From positions 193,665 through 257,664 of the forward strand of contig NW_023998523.1 of NCBI RefSeq assembly GCF_014805625.2: 64,000 nucleotides of DNA, written 5' to 3'. A program made the position numbers and the translations under genes. Shown one piece after another: positions 36,423-49,491 of this stretch. The stretch is from Glossina fuscipes (Eukaryota; Arthropoda; Insecta; Diptera; Glossinidae). How positions within the stretch are numbered: the stretch's first letter is position 1; every line of letters begins with the position of its first letter. Below the pieces are notes generated by a model. The model was given only the letters and a program-made list of their open reading frames with translations, was not told where the DNA came from and did not search any database.

Positions 36423-38483
36423 TTAGTGTTCAAATAAGGCGGTCATAATGGCCATTAATGTAATTCCGGATATAAGGGCAAGGAATTGTTTTGTTGATTC
36501 CACGCAACTCTCTTCTTGCAATAAATCTGGTAATACTGTAACAAGGGCAATATGCAAGAAACCGCCAGCTGTAAATGGCATAATCCAAGATGTTCGAGCC
36601 TCTGTAACATATTAAATCGAACCTATTGATATAATGATGATGATATGAATATGTCAGTTAATGTTTTTACCCATGGCAGATGTTACACCCGAGCCTCCTA
36701 TGGCCACCAAAGCACCTAATAGACCGGCACCCGCTGTCAGCAATTGCGCCCTGGCCGCATCCCATCTATTAAAACCTGAACGCAATAATATTGCAAAATC
36801 TCCTACTTCGTGAGGTATTTCGTGTACTGTAAAAATTTATTCATTCTTCAATATTTTACAGGAATGGATATGTGTTTCTTTTTTAAGAGAGGTTGCAAAT
36901 CGAGATGTTATGTCTATCAAGTCGTTTGTATTGTACATATAAAATAAGAAACAAGTAAAAGTCCACTATACCGGGCTACCCTACACCAGTTCGCTTAGTA
37001 CAGTTATTCATGTAACCTCTTTTCAGAGTAAGGTGTTAAATGGGAAGTGTCAAGAACGTGGCGATCCAAAACCATTTCCATTAGTGTTTGTTCTCAAGAA
37101 CAGGATTTCATTGAATTGTCTCAAAAATTGCGACCTATGAGTTGCACACAAGAAGACAAACCGGAGAGACAGATAAAGCTTAGATCGTTTCGAAGTGATT
37201 CTCCCCTTCTGGGTGTTGCATATACACTTGCCCAAACCTAATAAACCCTTGTGTGTGTGCGTAACAAATTGTGTAGAGTATAAAAAGGCAAAACTTTACA
37301 GTATTGAAGTATTGAATATTACAGATCAACTTTGAATACAGACACAAACCCATCTCGCAAATTCCAAAATGCAAGTGAAAATATGAGTAAAAAAATTGTA
37401 AAATTCCAATAGATTGGTAGAAAATTTGTTTTGAAATTTTTTTTCAAGCATTTGGAAAATCAAACGAACTAATGGATCCACACCATTAAAAATAATAAAA
37501 TGTCAGAGATGCAAAATTCATTTTAAAGCGACAATAACCCCTTTTACTACTTATTGGAATAAATTTGCACTTACATAATATAGCGAATGTTGCCAAAACC
37601 CCGTGACGAAAAGATACTAAGAAAGAACCGGCTACGGCAAGACCATGTGTAAAATTATCGATAGAATTAGCAAGTAGATTTAAATAGCCAGCCACTTTTC
37701 TTGGTTGTTCTTTTTGCTCTTTGATTTTTTGTTCTCTTTCCTTTAAAAAACAGCCATTTGGTACATCTTCAATATCACATGAACCTTTACCACTACACTT
37801 CTCCGATGTTTGGCCCTCAACGAATTTTCCGCCCGTTTTGCGTAATAAACAATTAGCTATTTCCACACATTTCGGTTGAGGATTTGTCTCATCGGCATTA
37901 GTGTAGCCAGAGAAGATTTTTTCAACTACAGTAAATATTAAAATACCAGAAAGAACCCAAAGCCCTGAACGTAATGGTGGTTGGTGACCTGCACTTGCTT
38001 CATTATGAAAATAAAATAAAATTAATTCGAGTAAGAAAAGAAAAATGACGATGGAAGATCAAAAAACTTACTGAACTGACTATCTCCTTCCCATGCTTCT
38101 GGCAACAAATGCAGGAATACATCACCCAAAAGGCCACCGACAGCAAAACTCAAAAGTACCTTCAAAAATTTCGATTCACCGGCTAATAACAAAAAGAACG
38201 AAAGGGTCATAATAATAAGTTTTTTTTTCATTCTCTTCGAAAATCCCATTGCTCGATTGTATTCATACTTACGATCTTTATAACCTTGTTTTTCCAATCT
38301 CTCATCCGTCGGTATAATTGCCAATGGTAATATGCCGCTTAAACCGATTACCATTGACCCCAATAACGAGAAGACCCACGGCGTGTATTCGAAAGTTTTA
38401 AAATACTCAGGCACGTATTGGTTCATTAGATGTGCGTACATTGTTGCTAGCTGTTCGTCGAAAAATGTCCCTGTGGCATTCAT
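36423..38483 (-). CDS. Zip99C: ZIP-family metal transporter, ZIP13/Zip99C type
   Basis: Five exons: 38273-38483, 38072-38182, 37575-37997, 36671-36826 and 36423-36601, joined in phase 1 throughout, giving 359 residues, the length of fly Zip99C. It begins [20 protein letters not shown]. Signature parts in order: [40 protein letters not shown], a cytoplasmic loop, [20 protein letters not shown] and the metal-site helix [17 protein letters not shown]. It ends [11 protein letters not shown]. The two histidine-bearing helices carry the metal-binding residues of the LIV-1 ZIP subfamily. ZIP13 proteins sit in ER/Golgi-type membranes; the fly member is linked to iron loading of the secretory pathway. 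The intron between exons 3 and 4 (748 bases) contains a family A repeat. The frame that reads from exon 1 into the intron toward 38230 is a false C-terminus. Confidence 0.96.
37035..37250 (+). repeat. Dispersed repeat family A, copy 4 (in a Zip99C intron)
   Basis: It shares 'atgggaagtgt', 'tctcaaaaattgcgaccta', a 'gagacagataaagcttagatcg' block and a 'taataaacc...' end with copies elsewhere in the window. It lies in the third Zip99C intron. Confidence 0.7.
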
Positions 38484-41400
38484 TCTAAATATTGTCGTTA
38501 TTATTCGGATTAATACGGATTAAACTATATCACAATTGTTTAAAAGGATTATTCGGTTAAAATTTGAAAAAAACTCTCTACGTTAATTTTAGCGCTTATT
38601 CACGCTCGGCTAGATCATAGAGAAATTTAATTGTAGAAAAAAAAAAAAAAAAAAACAAAAATATCACGTATCTTGTTAAAGTATATGTATGTATGCACTT
38701 AGGCTAGCTCATGGCCTTTGCAGATTTTCAAATAAATTTCGGATTGGACGCAAAATTTTTTTAATATCTCTGGAAAAAAGAACAGAAAATTTCAATAAAA
38801 ATTAGTAAGAAAAAATTGAGAAAATGTTTACGAATTTTTATTTAAGTAGATTTAACAAGAACGCTTCGGAAATTGAATGCAATTAGCCGGCACAAGAAGA
38901 TTCGCTTAATCAATTTACCAATCCGTCGCGCTCTTTTTCTGCATTGATTTTTTAATGAATTATGCCGGCTATAAAATTATAAGTTCCTCGTATGTACGAT
39001 GAATGGATGGAAATGAGTCTATCTCCTTATGAGAAATTAATTCAAAATTTGGAGCGGGCTCACGGGATCTTATACGAAAAAATTTTTTTTAAATAATTTA
39101 TTGAGATTCCTACCTTCCTTTTTCTATATCTATCGCCCAAGCATGAGGGGTATATTCATTTAGTCGAAATGTTTCAAAAGGAAGCCTCAGAGGTCCCACA
39201 GCATCAAATTCTGTATCGAGTTAAGCATGTCCATCTGTCCGCTTATGTAATGTCTGTTACAAACGTACCCTTGGCCGCCAAAATAAAGTTATCGGTCGGT
39301 GTTGGAAATGGTCCACTTCGGCCGAAGGAAACGCCTATAGTACTTCGTAAGTCGAAAAGACCTCTGCCTTTCAAAAGGAATAAACAATTGGTTTTTTGGT
39401 CGCTAGTTATAGACTTCGGGCGTATTCTATGCCCGATGCTGTACTACCTATCCAAAATTTTGAAGAATCCGCTACGCCTAATCAAGTTTTGCAGTATGTC
39501 ATAAGTTCATGTTTATCCGAAATCTTTTTAAGACGCAGAAGGAAAGTTCAAAAACCCCATAAAGCATATGAATTCTTGTCCAGTTTCGAATTCGGAATAC
39601 ATTTAAGCACGCCCACCTATTCGTCTCTTGACCTGCCTATCTATCTAACTGTGCACTATTTGCAATAAACATTCTCGGTTTAGCGAAAGTGAAGACATTG
39701 GCTAAGAATTTGTTAAAGAACTTAAAAATCGTCCAAACTAATCAAAGGAAGCGCTTGCAGCACTCCACACGTCTTTGCAACAAACACTGAGAACGCCTTT
39801 CCTTTCGGCGATTTTTGCTCATCACTCACTTACAAGCTGTAACGGTATAAATATCCACTTTTTTACCGAAGAATAGAAAAAATCATCCCCGCTCACCTAA
39901 TATTATATACCACTGTAAATTTAGTTTTTTGCTTATGGTTTTAATCTTTCTTAACGTAACGCTGATGGGTATAAAAGATTTGGTCGCCTCCAAATATAAT
40001 TTTCTTATCTGTTACACTCATAGGCTGTGTTTCTTAGATTTTAATGTATATTCAATACTTTTCTTTTTGTCTATTTTTTATTACGTTTATTTTTACCATT
40101 GGTTTGCGAAATTGAAGTAAATTTGACAAATGTAAAGAAATGTCACGAGTGAACTGAACTCTTGTTGTTTCTCAACGTCTTGCTTCTTCATAGCATCTTT
40201 AAAGGAAAATGTTATTAAAAAGAAAGCAATATTTTGTCTTATCTTGGCCATCATACAAGGGAAGGGATAAGAATATGCGAAGAAGGAGACATCTATAGAG
40301 CAAAATTCAAATTTATATATGCATCTTCGTTGTATATGAGCCATATATCTGTCTTTTCAACAATCAAAATATCAGTTAATATCAATATCGCATCCTATAA
40401 TGTCTAGAAAAAATACTTTTGCATAATACGCGCTTTTTGCCTATGCCATTTTTGAACTAGCTCTTCACCTTATTGATTCACATTATGATTCGAAAATTAA
40501 TTGGTGTTGTTTACTGTATCGGTGACCAAGTTTTTGCATGTTTGCGATGGCTTAAGAGTTCACTTGCAATTGGATTCTGTATTGGGTGCCTCTGTGCTAG
40601 TTATGTATATGCTTTTTTTATTTATTTTTTTTCCTTATTTACTTATAAATGAATTATTATTTAATAATTATTATTATTATTCTTTTCCCTTATTTCTAAT
40701 TGTATACTTTATACTAGTTTTTAAAGATTTACTTCTAAGAGTCAATTGACTGACTGTTTGGCTTGAGCTAACTTGAGCTGCTTTAGTTGAGCTTCATGTG
40801 TAAATGAACTAAAAAAAAAAAAAAAAGGATTCATATTTTTTTTTAAGAGTTCTGAAATAATTTTAATTAGTAAATTAGACGATTTTTTCAGTTTAGTAAA
40901 AGAAGTAAACAAAGCCAGTCTCTACAGAGATAGAAATACGAATTTACTTTTGAAGTGCGAGGTAAATTCACTGAGAGTAGTCCAAATTGCAAAGCTAATG
41001 CTCAAGTGGCCATCGATGAACAATTTTTTCAATGGCAAAAAGCGTAAGGACTGACAGACTGAAAAAGCCGTAAAAAGTTCGGAGTGATTAGCAATTGTAT
41101 GATCTTAGCATGAAACATGTACTGGAATCCAAATTTATACAAATCGGCAAAGACGATGGGCTTATAATTAAAACTATAACAAGCCATAGTGGCCTTATGA
41201 TGCAGCAATGAGGGACCGCTAGATAACAAGAAAATACTTAGTGACATTAGCATTTTGTTGAGGCTTTTTAAAAGTCTTCTAACTCTTTCAATATTCCTGA
41301 TCTAGAAGGAATAAAATAAGTGAGCGCACCACGCCCACAATTACGCACGCAACGTGGAAAAGACTTGTTTGCAAATTCATAGAAGACGTCTTTTTAACAC

Positions 41401-44400
41401 TTGCTACTAATGTTTAGCAGAACGATTTAAAACTTCAATGGCAAAATTGCCTTCGATAAGAGCGATCGCAAACAAGTCCACGGTAAAAAACTATAGCAAT
41501 GAATATTGAGTTAAATTTGATACAAATATTGCTAGTGTCCTTGACAAATAGGATATAGGAATTTACTCTCCAGCATACTTTGAGATGATTTATATTGGAA
41601 AATTGGAACTAAAGCGACATTAACTTTGTTACCTATTTCTCTGGAGGTTTTTAAAACTATTGTCAAAAAACTGATATATGTTGATATAGTCGAAAACTCG
41701 AAAATTGAACATTTTGAAATGATTTTCAATAACGAATTGTTTGCTTGTTCACTTGTTCACTTCGATTGGAACGATTGCAATTTAACGCACTTGAAAGTTA
41801 ACAATTAAAGTCCTTCGGTTACAGACTTTTTGCAATTAATATCACATATAATTTGAACTTAAAAAATGTCATTGCCCTACATGATGATGGCTAGTTGAAA
41901 AACATTATTATAATATTTATCGTTAACGTCAGGTGTTTGCAAAAATTTTGATCATCAACTTGTAAAGATAAAAATGATATATAGATAGTAAATGATAAAT
42001 AATGAACATAACGGTTGAATTCGATGGAGCTGACCTTGCTCTACATAAACTAACACTTTTGAATTTAATATTATTATGGATTTATTCAGCTATTCATAGA
42101 ACGATCAAAATTCTGCTTCTTTGAAATTTACTACTTTCGCCGTTTATTTGCAAAAAATCTGTTCCCGACGCCCACCAAACACTTTCCGGGGTTTATGGTA
42201 ATGCTGCTGCATCATATTCCATTTAGAGATTTCAAGTCCAACGGTTTAAAATGTGGTCGGTGGATGGGTCGCTGCCAAACCAATATAAGTACTATCGACA
42301 TGATATCGCCATGTCGCCAAAAATATTGTAAAACGTAGAAAGTGATGGAAACTATTTTGATTTATATATATTGCATTAATTTTCCACAATAAATGCATTT
42401 TCCAAGTGAAAAAATTATCGAAATTTTTGCAAGCACCTATATTTTCACCAAAGAGGAGTGAATTCACTATCGAAGTTTTTTTTTTTTAATTTACCTTTTA
42501 AAAGAAAAGCGATGAATTTTAAGAATAAAAAAAAAAAAAATCCGTAACTTTTAAAAAAAAAAACTTTTTACCCCCTCTTGCACTATTTTAATACTTAAAG
42601 TACTTTCAAACAACGAAAGGTCTATATAGCTATTTTCTAAGAATTAAAGCGGTAAAGGAAAGCCGTTCAGTCAGTATTTTATCTCTGAGTCTCAGTAACG
42701 AATTAAGACATGAAACTATAAACATGATGAGTAAGCAAATACTCTTAGTACCGCAAACTTTTCTAATATCATCAGGCAATTGTGCAGGTTTGCATATAGG
42801 AAGACGGAGAGACAGAGAGACAGAGAGAGAGAGCGAGTGAGGGAGAAGCTAAAAGGTATAAATGGGCTTCAAGAAATTAAACGCTCCTCTATTAATAATT
42901 AAATTCAGATAAAAGCTTCTTTACAAATATCACGTTTTTCAATTTATAATCAAATTAGTCGATTGGTTTTTGCGCTCCGCACTATGTTTCATTTATGTGA
43001 TAAATATGGAGGGAATTTTATTTATACACTTATCTTTGTTTGTTTTTTTTTATTTTTATTTTTTTTTATATATATTATATGGTGGCAAATTGTGATTAAT
43101 AATTTAATATTTTTCACTATACTTATATATGTGTGTGTGTGTATTTACATATTCATAGGTGTATTTCAATCGTGTATCATATATATTCTTATCAATAAAG
43201 TCGTGGACTTTTGTAATTACACTTCTTTCTCGGTTTTACATTCAGTTCAAATAACTGTAAATGTTGTAGTCGAGAACTGAAGAATTATTTATAAATATTT
43301 TGTAAATAGGTGATTGAACGAAATCAAACAGCTGTAGTCAGAAGAGTTGTACATTAAATTTTTATCGTCATCTATGAAATTCTCAGCATTTGCTTCATTT
43401 TTTTTTTTTTTTGTTTTGGACTTAAATACCCACCTTTTTCTTTTTTAGAAACCTATCATTATCTATATTTTTAAAACTTAAATAGTAGGGCGAAAAAAAG
43501 TATTTGAAATTGAGTGATGACCTTATAATAACCTTATCAATTTTACATCGGAATTTTAGGCAAAACAAAGCGATCCAAAAACAACGTTTTCGCCATTTTT
43601 ATGCTATCACTCCTAGTTAAACTAATAAGCCACGAATAAGGTAAAAACAAATAGAATTAATTACGAGAACATTTCTAAATTCAATATTTCAAAAAAAAAA
43701 AAGAAAATTAAATACTTGATACCCGATGAGAATTTCAAGCCAATAATAAAAATATAAATTATAAAATTTTTAACTAAAATTTAATTAATAATATAATGAA
43801 ATTGTAAGCATTAATAAGAAGTGGAAAATTGAATCCTGACATTGCTGTCATCATCATCATCATTATGAATTAAAATCAAATTACGAATATCAGTCATAAA
43901 ATTCTTTAGTGTAAACGCTTAGGCGACCAGAAATCAATAACGACAGATCAACAAGAAGGAAAATAGAATATAAATGAAATATTTTTGATTTTTCCTTTAA
44001 AGGCATTCGAAATGCAACTAAGAGATTGAGCGGCGAATTAACCGCAATTAGTGCGGCTTTCTACGTTTGGTCTAATTCTACTTACGTAAGGCTATTGTCA
44101 ACAAAATGCCAGCCAAATAATCTTCCGATTGCAGTTAAAACTATATTAACAAACAATTTCTTCGAAATATTTTCGACCAAAGTGGTGATAGCGGAAATTT
44201 TCGTAGCGCTATCAAATAATAATATACATACGTTTGTACGTGTAAAAGTATCCCTGCAAACACTGATTTCATAATTAAGATAACTACTCATCTAAGGCTT
44301 AATATTTATGATACAATAGCTTTTGAACAACAAAAAAATTCTCCCAAAAAAAAAAGTGAGTATGAAAGCTATAATAGACACTGTGACGAAATCTGGACAT

Positions 44401-47251
44401 TAGTTTAAGGACTAACGAATCTCGCGAATATTATTGCTGTATATCGACATCTACCACACAACATCTAAATTACTGTAAACATAACACATCTGACTACTAG
44501 CTTTCACTTTAATCAGCCGCATTCTTTTGAAACATTTTGTTACAATTGCATGTGTATTGTTGCTTTTTTTCCATACTTAGTCTTGAAGACGGCACAAACT
44601 ATGGTTAACTTCTCTTGAAGATTGAAATTGTGCCGTGTATGTGTTCTTTTTTGCAAATACATACAAAAAATTATTAAAAGAGAGGGAAACCAAACATTAC
44701 GTAAACTTTCAACGAATCCCTATTAGAAGAGAAAATGAAGCGAAATATTCTACAAATATTTGTTAGAATCATCCAGTAGTTGAAAATTTGTTAATTAGCG
44801 CACAACTAGTTGATATCTAAGATTCGCACATATCTTTTTTTTTAGTTGTTGTATTCGCCGTATATGGCATATGGCTTCTATTAGATATAAAAACTCCTTT
44901 TATTTATTATTTATTGCTTTAGAATCTTACAATTACAATCTTAAAATTTCGTAAAAAATATTAAAGTATATATATATATATATCTTATAGAATTCTGGTT
45001 ATACCTATTAAATAGAAATTTTCTTTATTTTATTTCCATTTTCAAGCCTGATTGCAAGGCAATTTGCAAATTATCAAATATATCGAAAAATGTTCGTATG
45101 GATATATGTTATGTATGTTATGTATGTTCGCAGTGCAATGGAATATACCGCACGAATCATATGTATGCGGAAAACAATCGTTCAAAGTCATTAAATTAAT
45201 AAGAACCTTTGCAGCCAAATGTATATATTAAATAGTAAAATAACCGACAAATTACGTTATATGAAATAAATAAATAATAATAAGGTATTCACGCGGAAAC
45301 TCAAATATCACCATCTAAAATAAATACATGGAAATCGTTGCTTCTGATTAATTGTGTATATAAAGTCAACATCGATTGTGGACCTTTATGCATACATTTT
45401 CCTTTGTTTAACTCTAGTTGAATTTTCTGAAATTGTTTTTTTGTTTTTTTTTTTGTTTTAGTTTTAGCGACCTTTTTGCATAACTATAAGCATAAGTTTT
45501 TGTACATTTTTTCACTATAACAATCCGAAATAAAGACATAAAATTGCTCAGACACATATGGAACGACAAAAGTATCACACTTATATTTTTCGATGGCGGG
45601 CATAATTGTTACATGTAAAAGAGCGATCAATGAAAGCATTTCATTGCAAACAGCATTTGTCGTCATAAAATAGGAAATGTAATGTTTTCTTACCTTATTT
45701 TCTTATTTTTGTTATTACTTGGATATAATTCTTCCGAAAGGGTTGAGCTTATGAAAATTATTTGTTTGATGCTTGAATTTTTTTTTTTTTACTTTTTGAC
45801 TAAAATTGTCAAATTATAGAAATAATAAGCTTGTTGCCGTGTTATTGTTTTTTTCTTTGAACTCTTATTACTGCGCAGTTGCTCTATTATTTATCACTAG
45901 TTTGCACTGAAACTGAGTGATTTCTATTTTTCTTTTTTATTTAAATAATATGCACGCTTAATGCGATTCGCTTTTATAGATTTTATAAAACTTTACGCAA
46001 AATGGACATTTTTAATCCGCTGATATATTAGCATTTCACTATATTCTTAAACGATTTGGAAGTTCGGACTCTAGTAAATGAGAACGCTGTTTAATTAATA
46101 ACAATGATTTTATAATAATAAGAAAACGTTTAACTGATAAACCGTTTAATATGTGCCGTATGTGCCGTGTACAAACAATATGGGGGATAATGATGTCAAC
46201 TCTGTGCTTTCAATGTGCGATTTCGCGTTTTTTCTGTTATAATAGTATAAACGGCGGTATCAACTTTAATCAAATTACAAATATATATGCGCAATTTATG
46301 TTTACAAATATTTTCGTGGATTTAAAATATGCTGTAGTAAATATAGTGTGAGTATGTGTTTCGACTAAAGTTGGGAAATCCTTTTCGCAAATGACACTGA
46401 TATGTTTGCGTATTTATACATATAATAAATTATATAAATATCATTTCGCCCCCACTGGTGTAAGTTTCCAACAATTTTCAGAGGAATTTTTCCGTTTCGC
46501 ATTCTGCGAGTCAGCAAGTCAACAACAGATGGCTTGCCGAGTTGCGTATTATTTTTTCTGAGAAATTTTGGTTTGAAAGATTTACCAAACAAATTGAATA
46601 CGGCCGTCAAAGGCGCTTCGCATGATATACTATGAATCTCTTAATAAGAAATATCGCCATCGTTGAAGAATTTCACTGCGATACCCTTTGTTTGATAGCA
46701 GGTTTTTTATCAGCAAAAGTTTGGTATGATATATACAAAGATAAAAAGGTTAAACTTGATGAACAGTTTTGAAATTGTAACTCGTGTTTATGAAGTGTAC
46801 TTCTACGTATATTATTTGCGGCAAGTAAAAAAACTACATTTCCTCTATAATATCAGAAATTGCTCCCTTTACTATTTAATTATTAGATTGAATAAAATAT
46901 AACCAAAATATGGAAGTGAAAAATACGAATATTTTTGAAATTGATATTGAATTTTGAAATTGTTGATTAGAGCGTCTACTCGGCAACTCTGTCAATAGTA
47001 GAGAATTCATTATCATTTGATTGATAACAACCTGTTATTCTCTCAGTTGCTCTCTTCAACTGTCAAAGTGGGTTGAGGAGTGTTTATTAAGAAACGGGAA
47101 AAATAAAATTTATAAAAATATTGAAAAAAAAAAGCTTTCGCAGATCCTTATTAATTGTTATAATAAACATTAGTTGAAGTAAATAAATCGCATCTGTGTT
47201 AAGAAAGCTTATTTTAAGTGCGTGTAATATATAAACAAATAAATTCACAAT
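38484..47251. other. Gene-poor, repeat-bearing intergenic DNA
   Basis: Between the Zip99C start and the 47252 exon I see no supported gene. It holds an approximately 0.85-kb family B repeat (39125-39985), (GA)n near 42812-42835, a TCA repeat near 43851-43865 and many homopolymer runs. The frame at 44026-44274 (82 codons) has mixed composition but no motif or splice context. Regulatory DNA for the flanking genes may be present, but none can be pointed to. Confidence 0.45.
39125..39985 (+). mobile_element. Dispersed repeat family B, copy 1 (non-coding, about 0.85 kb)
   Basis: It begins near 'atgaggggtatattcattta' and ends 'gatgggtataaaagatttgg'. Between these it carries 'aagcatgtccatctgtccg', then 'ttcaaaaaccccataaagc', then a second 'aagcacgcccacctattcg' block. 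The order matches the copy at 48660-49491. The open frames inside it (39169-39668) are not conserved between copies. A non-autonomous element is inferred. Confidence 0.65.
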
Positions 47252-47520
47252 ATGTCAACTCGTAATCTTTTATTGCGCCAAGAAAGTGAAGAATCAACCC
47301 ACGTCTTAGCTAGCTCACCGTCAATATCTTCTTTAAATCGTTTACGTGACACTTTTCGTCGCACTGAAAGTTTATCCTCACAGTTAAGTTCAATTGTGTC
47401 AAACGCTGCATCGGCAGCATCAGGCGCAGTCCTTGGCACTAGTGCAACTGGCGCCGCTTCGGAGGCATCGTCTGCCTCGGTTTCACAAGTGTCTACACCC
47501 ATTAAACAAAGAAAGCCCGG
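47252..47520 (+). CDS. Coding first exon; possible alternative 5' exon of the RUFY gene
   Basis: ATG at 47252 opens 90 codons, MSTRNLLLRQESEESTHVLA..., rich in serine and alanine (SAASGAVLGTSATGAASEAS) and ending TPIKQRKP before the donor G|gtaagt. It ends in phase 1. The open frame, the near-perfect donor and the lack of A/T low complexity support a genuine exon. No matching downstream exon is visible nearby. The RUFY exon that starts at 62344 accepts phase 1 (it would read ...[17 protein letters not shown]), so this could be an alternative first exon of that gene. It could equally belong to a gene whose other exons lie outside the window. Confidence 0.65.
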
Positions 47521-48659
47521 TAAGTTGATTATATTTACATTCCAATTATTAAACGAGCTGAGCTAAAATCCGACAAAAACTATAGCTATGCCACAAATAT
47601 CGTTTCTATTATTTCGAATTTCAATGCATTAACTGAAGGAAAAAAAAAAAAATTAAACCAAGTGTCAATATATGTATGTAAAAAACACAGTGTACAAAAT
47701 CCATACTCGCCCTCTTTATTACGTTATGTATGTACGAAAAAATTAAAACATATGTTTTTTCTAACGAAATGTATAATTAAAATAAATTTTTTGTTTATTT
47801 ATTCAGAATTTTGAATTCAGGAATTCATTTTAATTTAAATTAAAACCTTTGTTGTCGAAATATGAAATAATAAAAAAAGATTGATAGCAAAAAAGTATAA
47901 ATTTTTTATTTAATTGAATTTTTATACATTCGTCGGGGAGCTTAGCCTATACAAATCAATAATTTTTAATATTAACATTAACTAACAATTGCATTCATCA
48001 GTCAAGGAACTACAGATATTTTGCAACAGTAAAGCCAAGCTACCAATGCTAACTCTTTGCGGGTTTTTGCCGAATTCTTTGCCAAAAAACCTGGTTTATC
48101 TTCTCTAAACAAAAGGGTAAAAAATCCTAGTTGCTAGTATTTATCCTATTTTGGCCCTTCAGTGTACATCTTTAGTCTAAATTAATTATAGTAATTGTAA
48201 AAATATATGAAAGAAATATGTTCTCAAAAGAAACGATATTTAATGGCAGTTCGGAGCCTAGGTTTATTAAGGGCAAAGTCGATATATTCTTGAATTAGCC
48301 TACAATCATTATATCAAGATCTTATCAGCACATTGTTATGTATAATCTACGTTTTATGGCAGTTACCCGTGTGAAATTTGGCTGGAATATCTATTTGAGT
48401 CCTCCGAAAAATTTCAGTGAAAATAATCTAGTCTTTCAACTTTTGGGTCGTTCCTGTTTTGTTATATCTTGCAGATTTTATAATTTCTATACAATAGAAA
48501 AAAGTTTTTGAAAACTCGGCTCGGATTATGAATTACGTACTATTTGCGTTGTTTTGTTTATTTCTTATTTATTTGCATAGAACAAGGCTGTATAGGATTA
48601 TATAAGAAATATAACGCCTATCACGACTTACTATGGAGTGATAAGATCAAAATTTTTTT

Positions 48660-49491
48660 TATACCCATCGTCGAAGGATGAGGGGTATATTCACTTTGTC
48701 AAAACGTTTGCAACGCCCAGAATGAAGCATTAAAGACCTCACAACGTATATATTCTTAGACACAATCAAATCTTAAATCGATTTAAGCATACCTATCTGT
48801 CCGTCCGTCTGTCTTTGTAACGTTTGTTGCAATCATGCTCTTGGCTGTAAAAATGAAGCTATCGACTTCAAATTTTCGGTATCGAAAATGGACCAAATCG
48901 GTTAGAGGACAAACCCGCAGCACCACGTAAACTGAAAACACCTCTGTTTCTCAAAGGGAATGAAACGTTGCTTTTTCGTTCAATACTCATCAACCATAGC
49001 AAATAAATGCAAAAAAATATGAAGTGTCATTCTAAGATGCTGTAACGGTTGTGTACAAAAATCGAAAAAAATGGAAAAAATTGATCAATATTATAGTGTA
49101 TCAAAATTGAATTGTTTTTTCAAAAGCTTTATAAGGCGCAGAAACAAGCTTCAAAAACCCCGTAAATTATACTTTACTTACTTACTATACAAATAGTTGG
49201 CCGGTTACAACTCTTGAATGCACCTAAACATGTCCGCCTATTCGTCTGTCCATCTGTCTGTTTGCGCAGCTTTGCAGTTTTTGTGGTCCAATTGTGGTAA
49301 ACATTTTCCCTTTAGCGAAAATGAAGATATCGCTTATAAATTTGGAATTGACCCAAACTTTTCGAAGACTACGCCTACAACACCCACAGTCTATTACGTC
49401 AAAAACATCTAGAAGAAATCAGCTGCGCCTTTGTGCCTTTACTTCTTTTGTTTTTTTTTAGGATGATGGGTATAAAAAATTCGGTCCCGAT
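48660..49491 (+). mobile_element. Dispersed repeat family B, copy 2 (non-coding, about 0.83 kb)
   Basis: It starts 'tatacccatcgtcgaagg' plus 'atgaggggtatattcactt' and ends 'gatgggtataaaaaattcgg'. Inside are 'tatctgtccgtccgtctgtc' and a second block 'cctattcgtctgtccatctg'. The element therefore looks like an internal tandem duplication, and it is collinear with copy 1. Confidence 0.7.

Noticed and set aside
39169..39668. Two overlapping frames of 90-111 codons
   Set aside because: Both lie inside family B repeat copy 1 and are broken in copy 2.
44026..44274. 82-codon plus-strand frame
   Set aside because: No motif, and a similar-length frame overlaps on the other strand; treated as chance.
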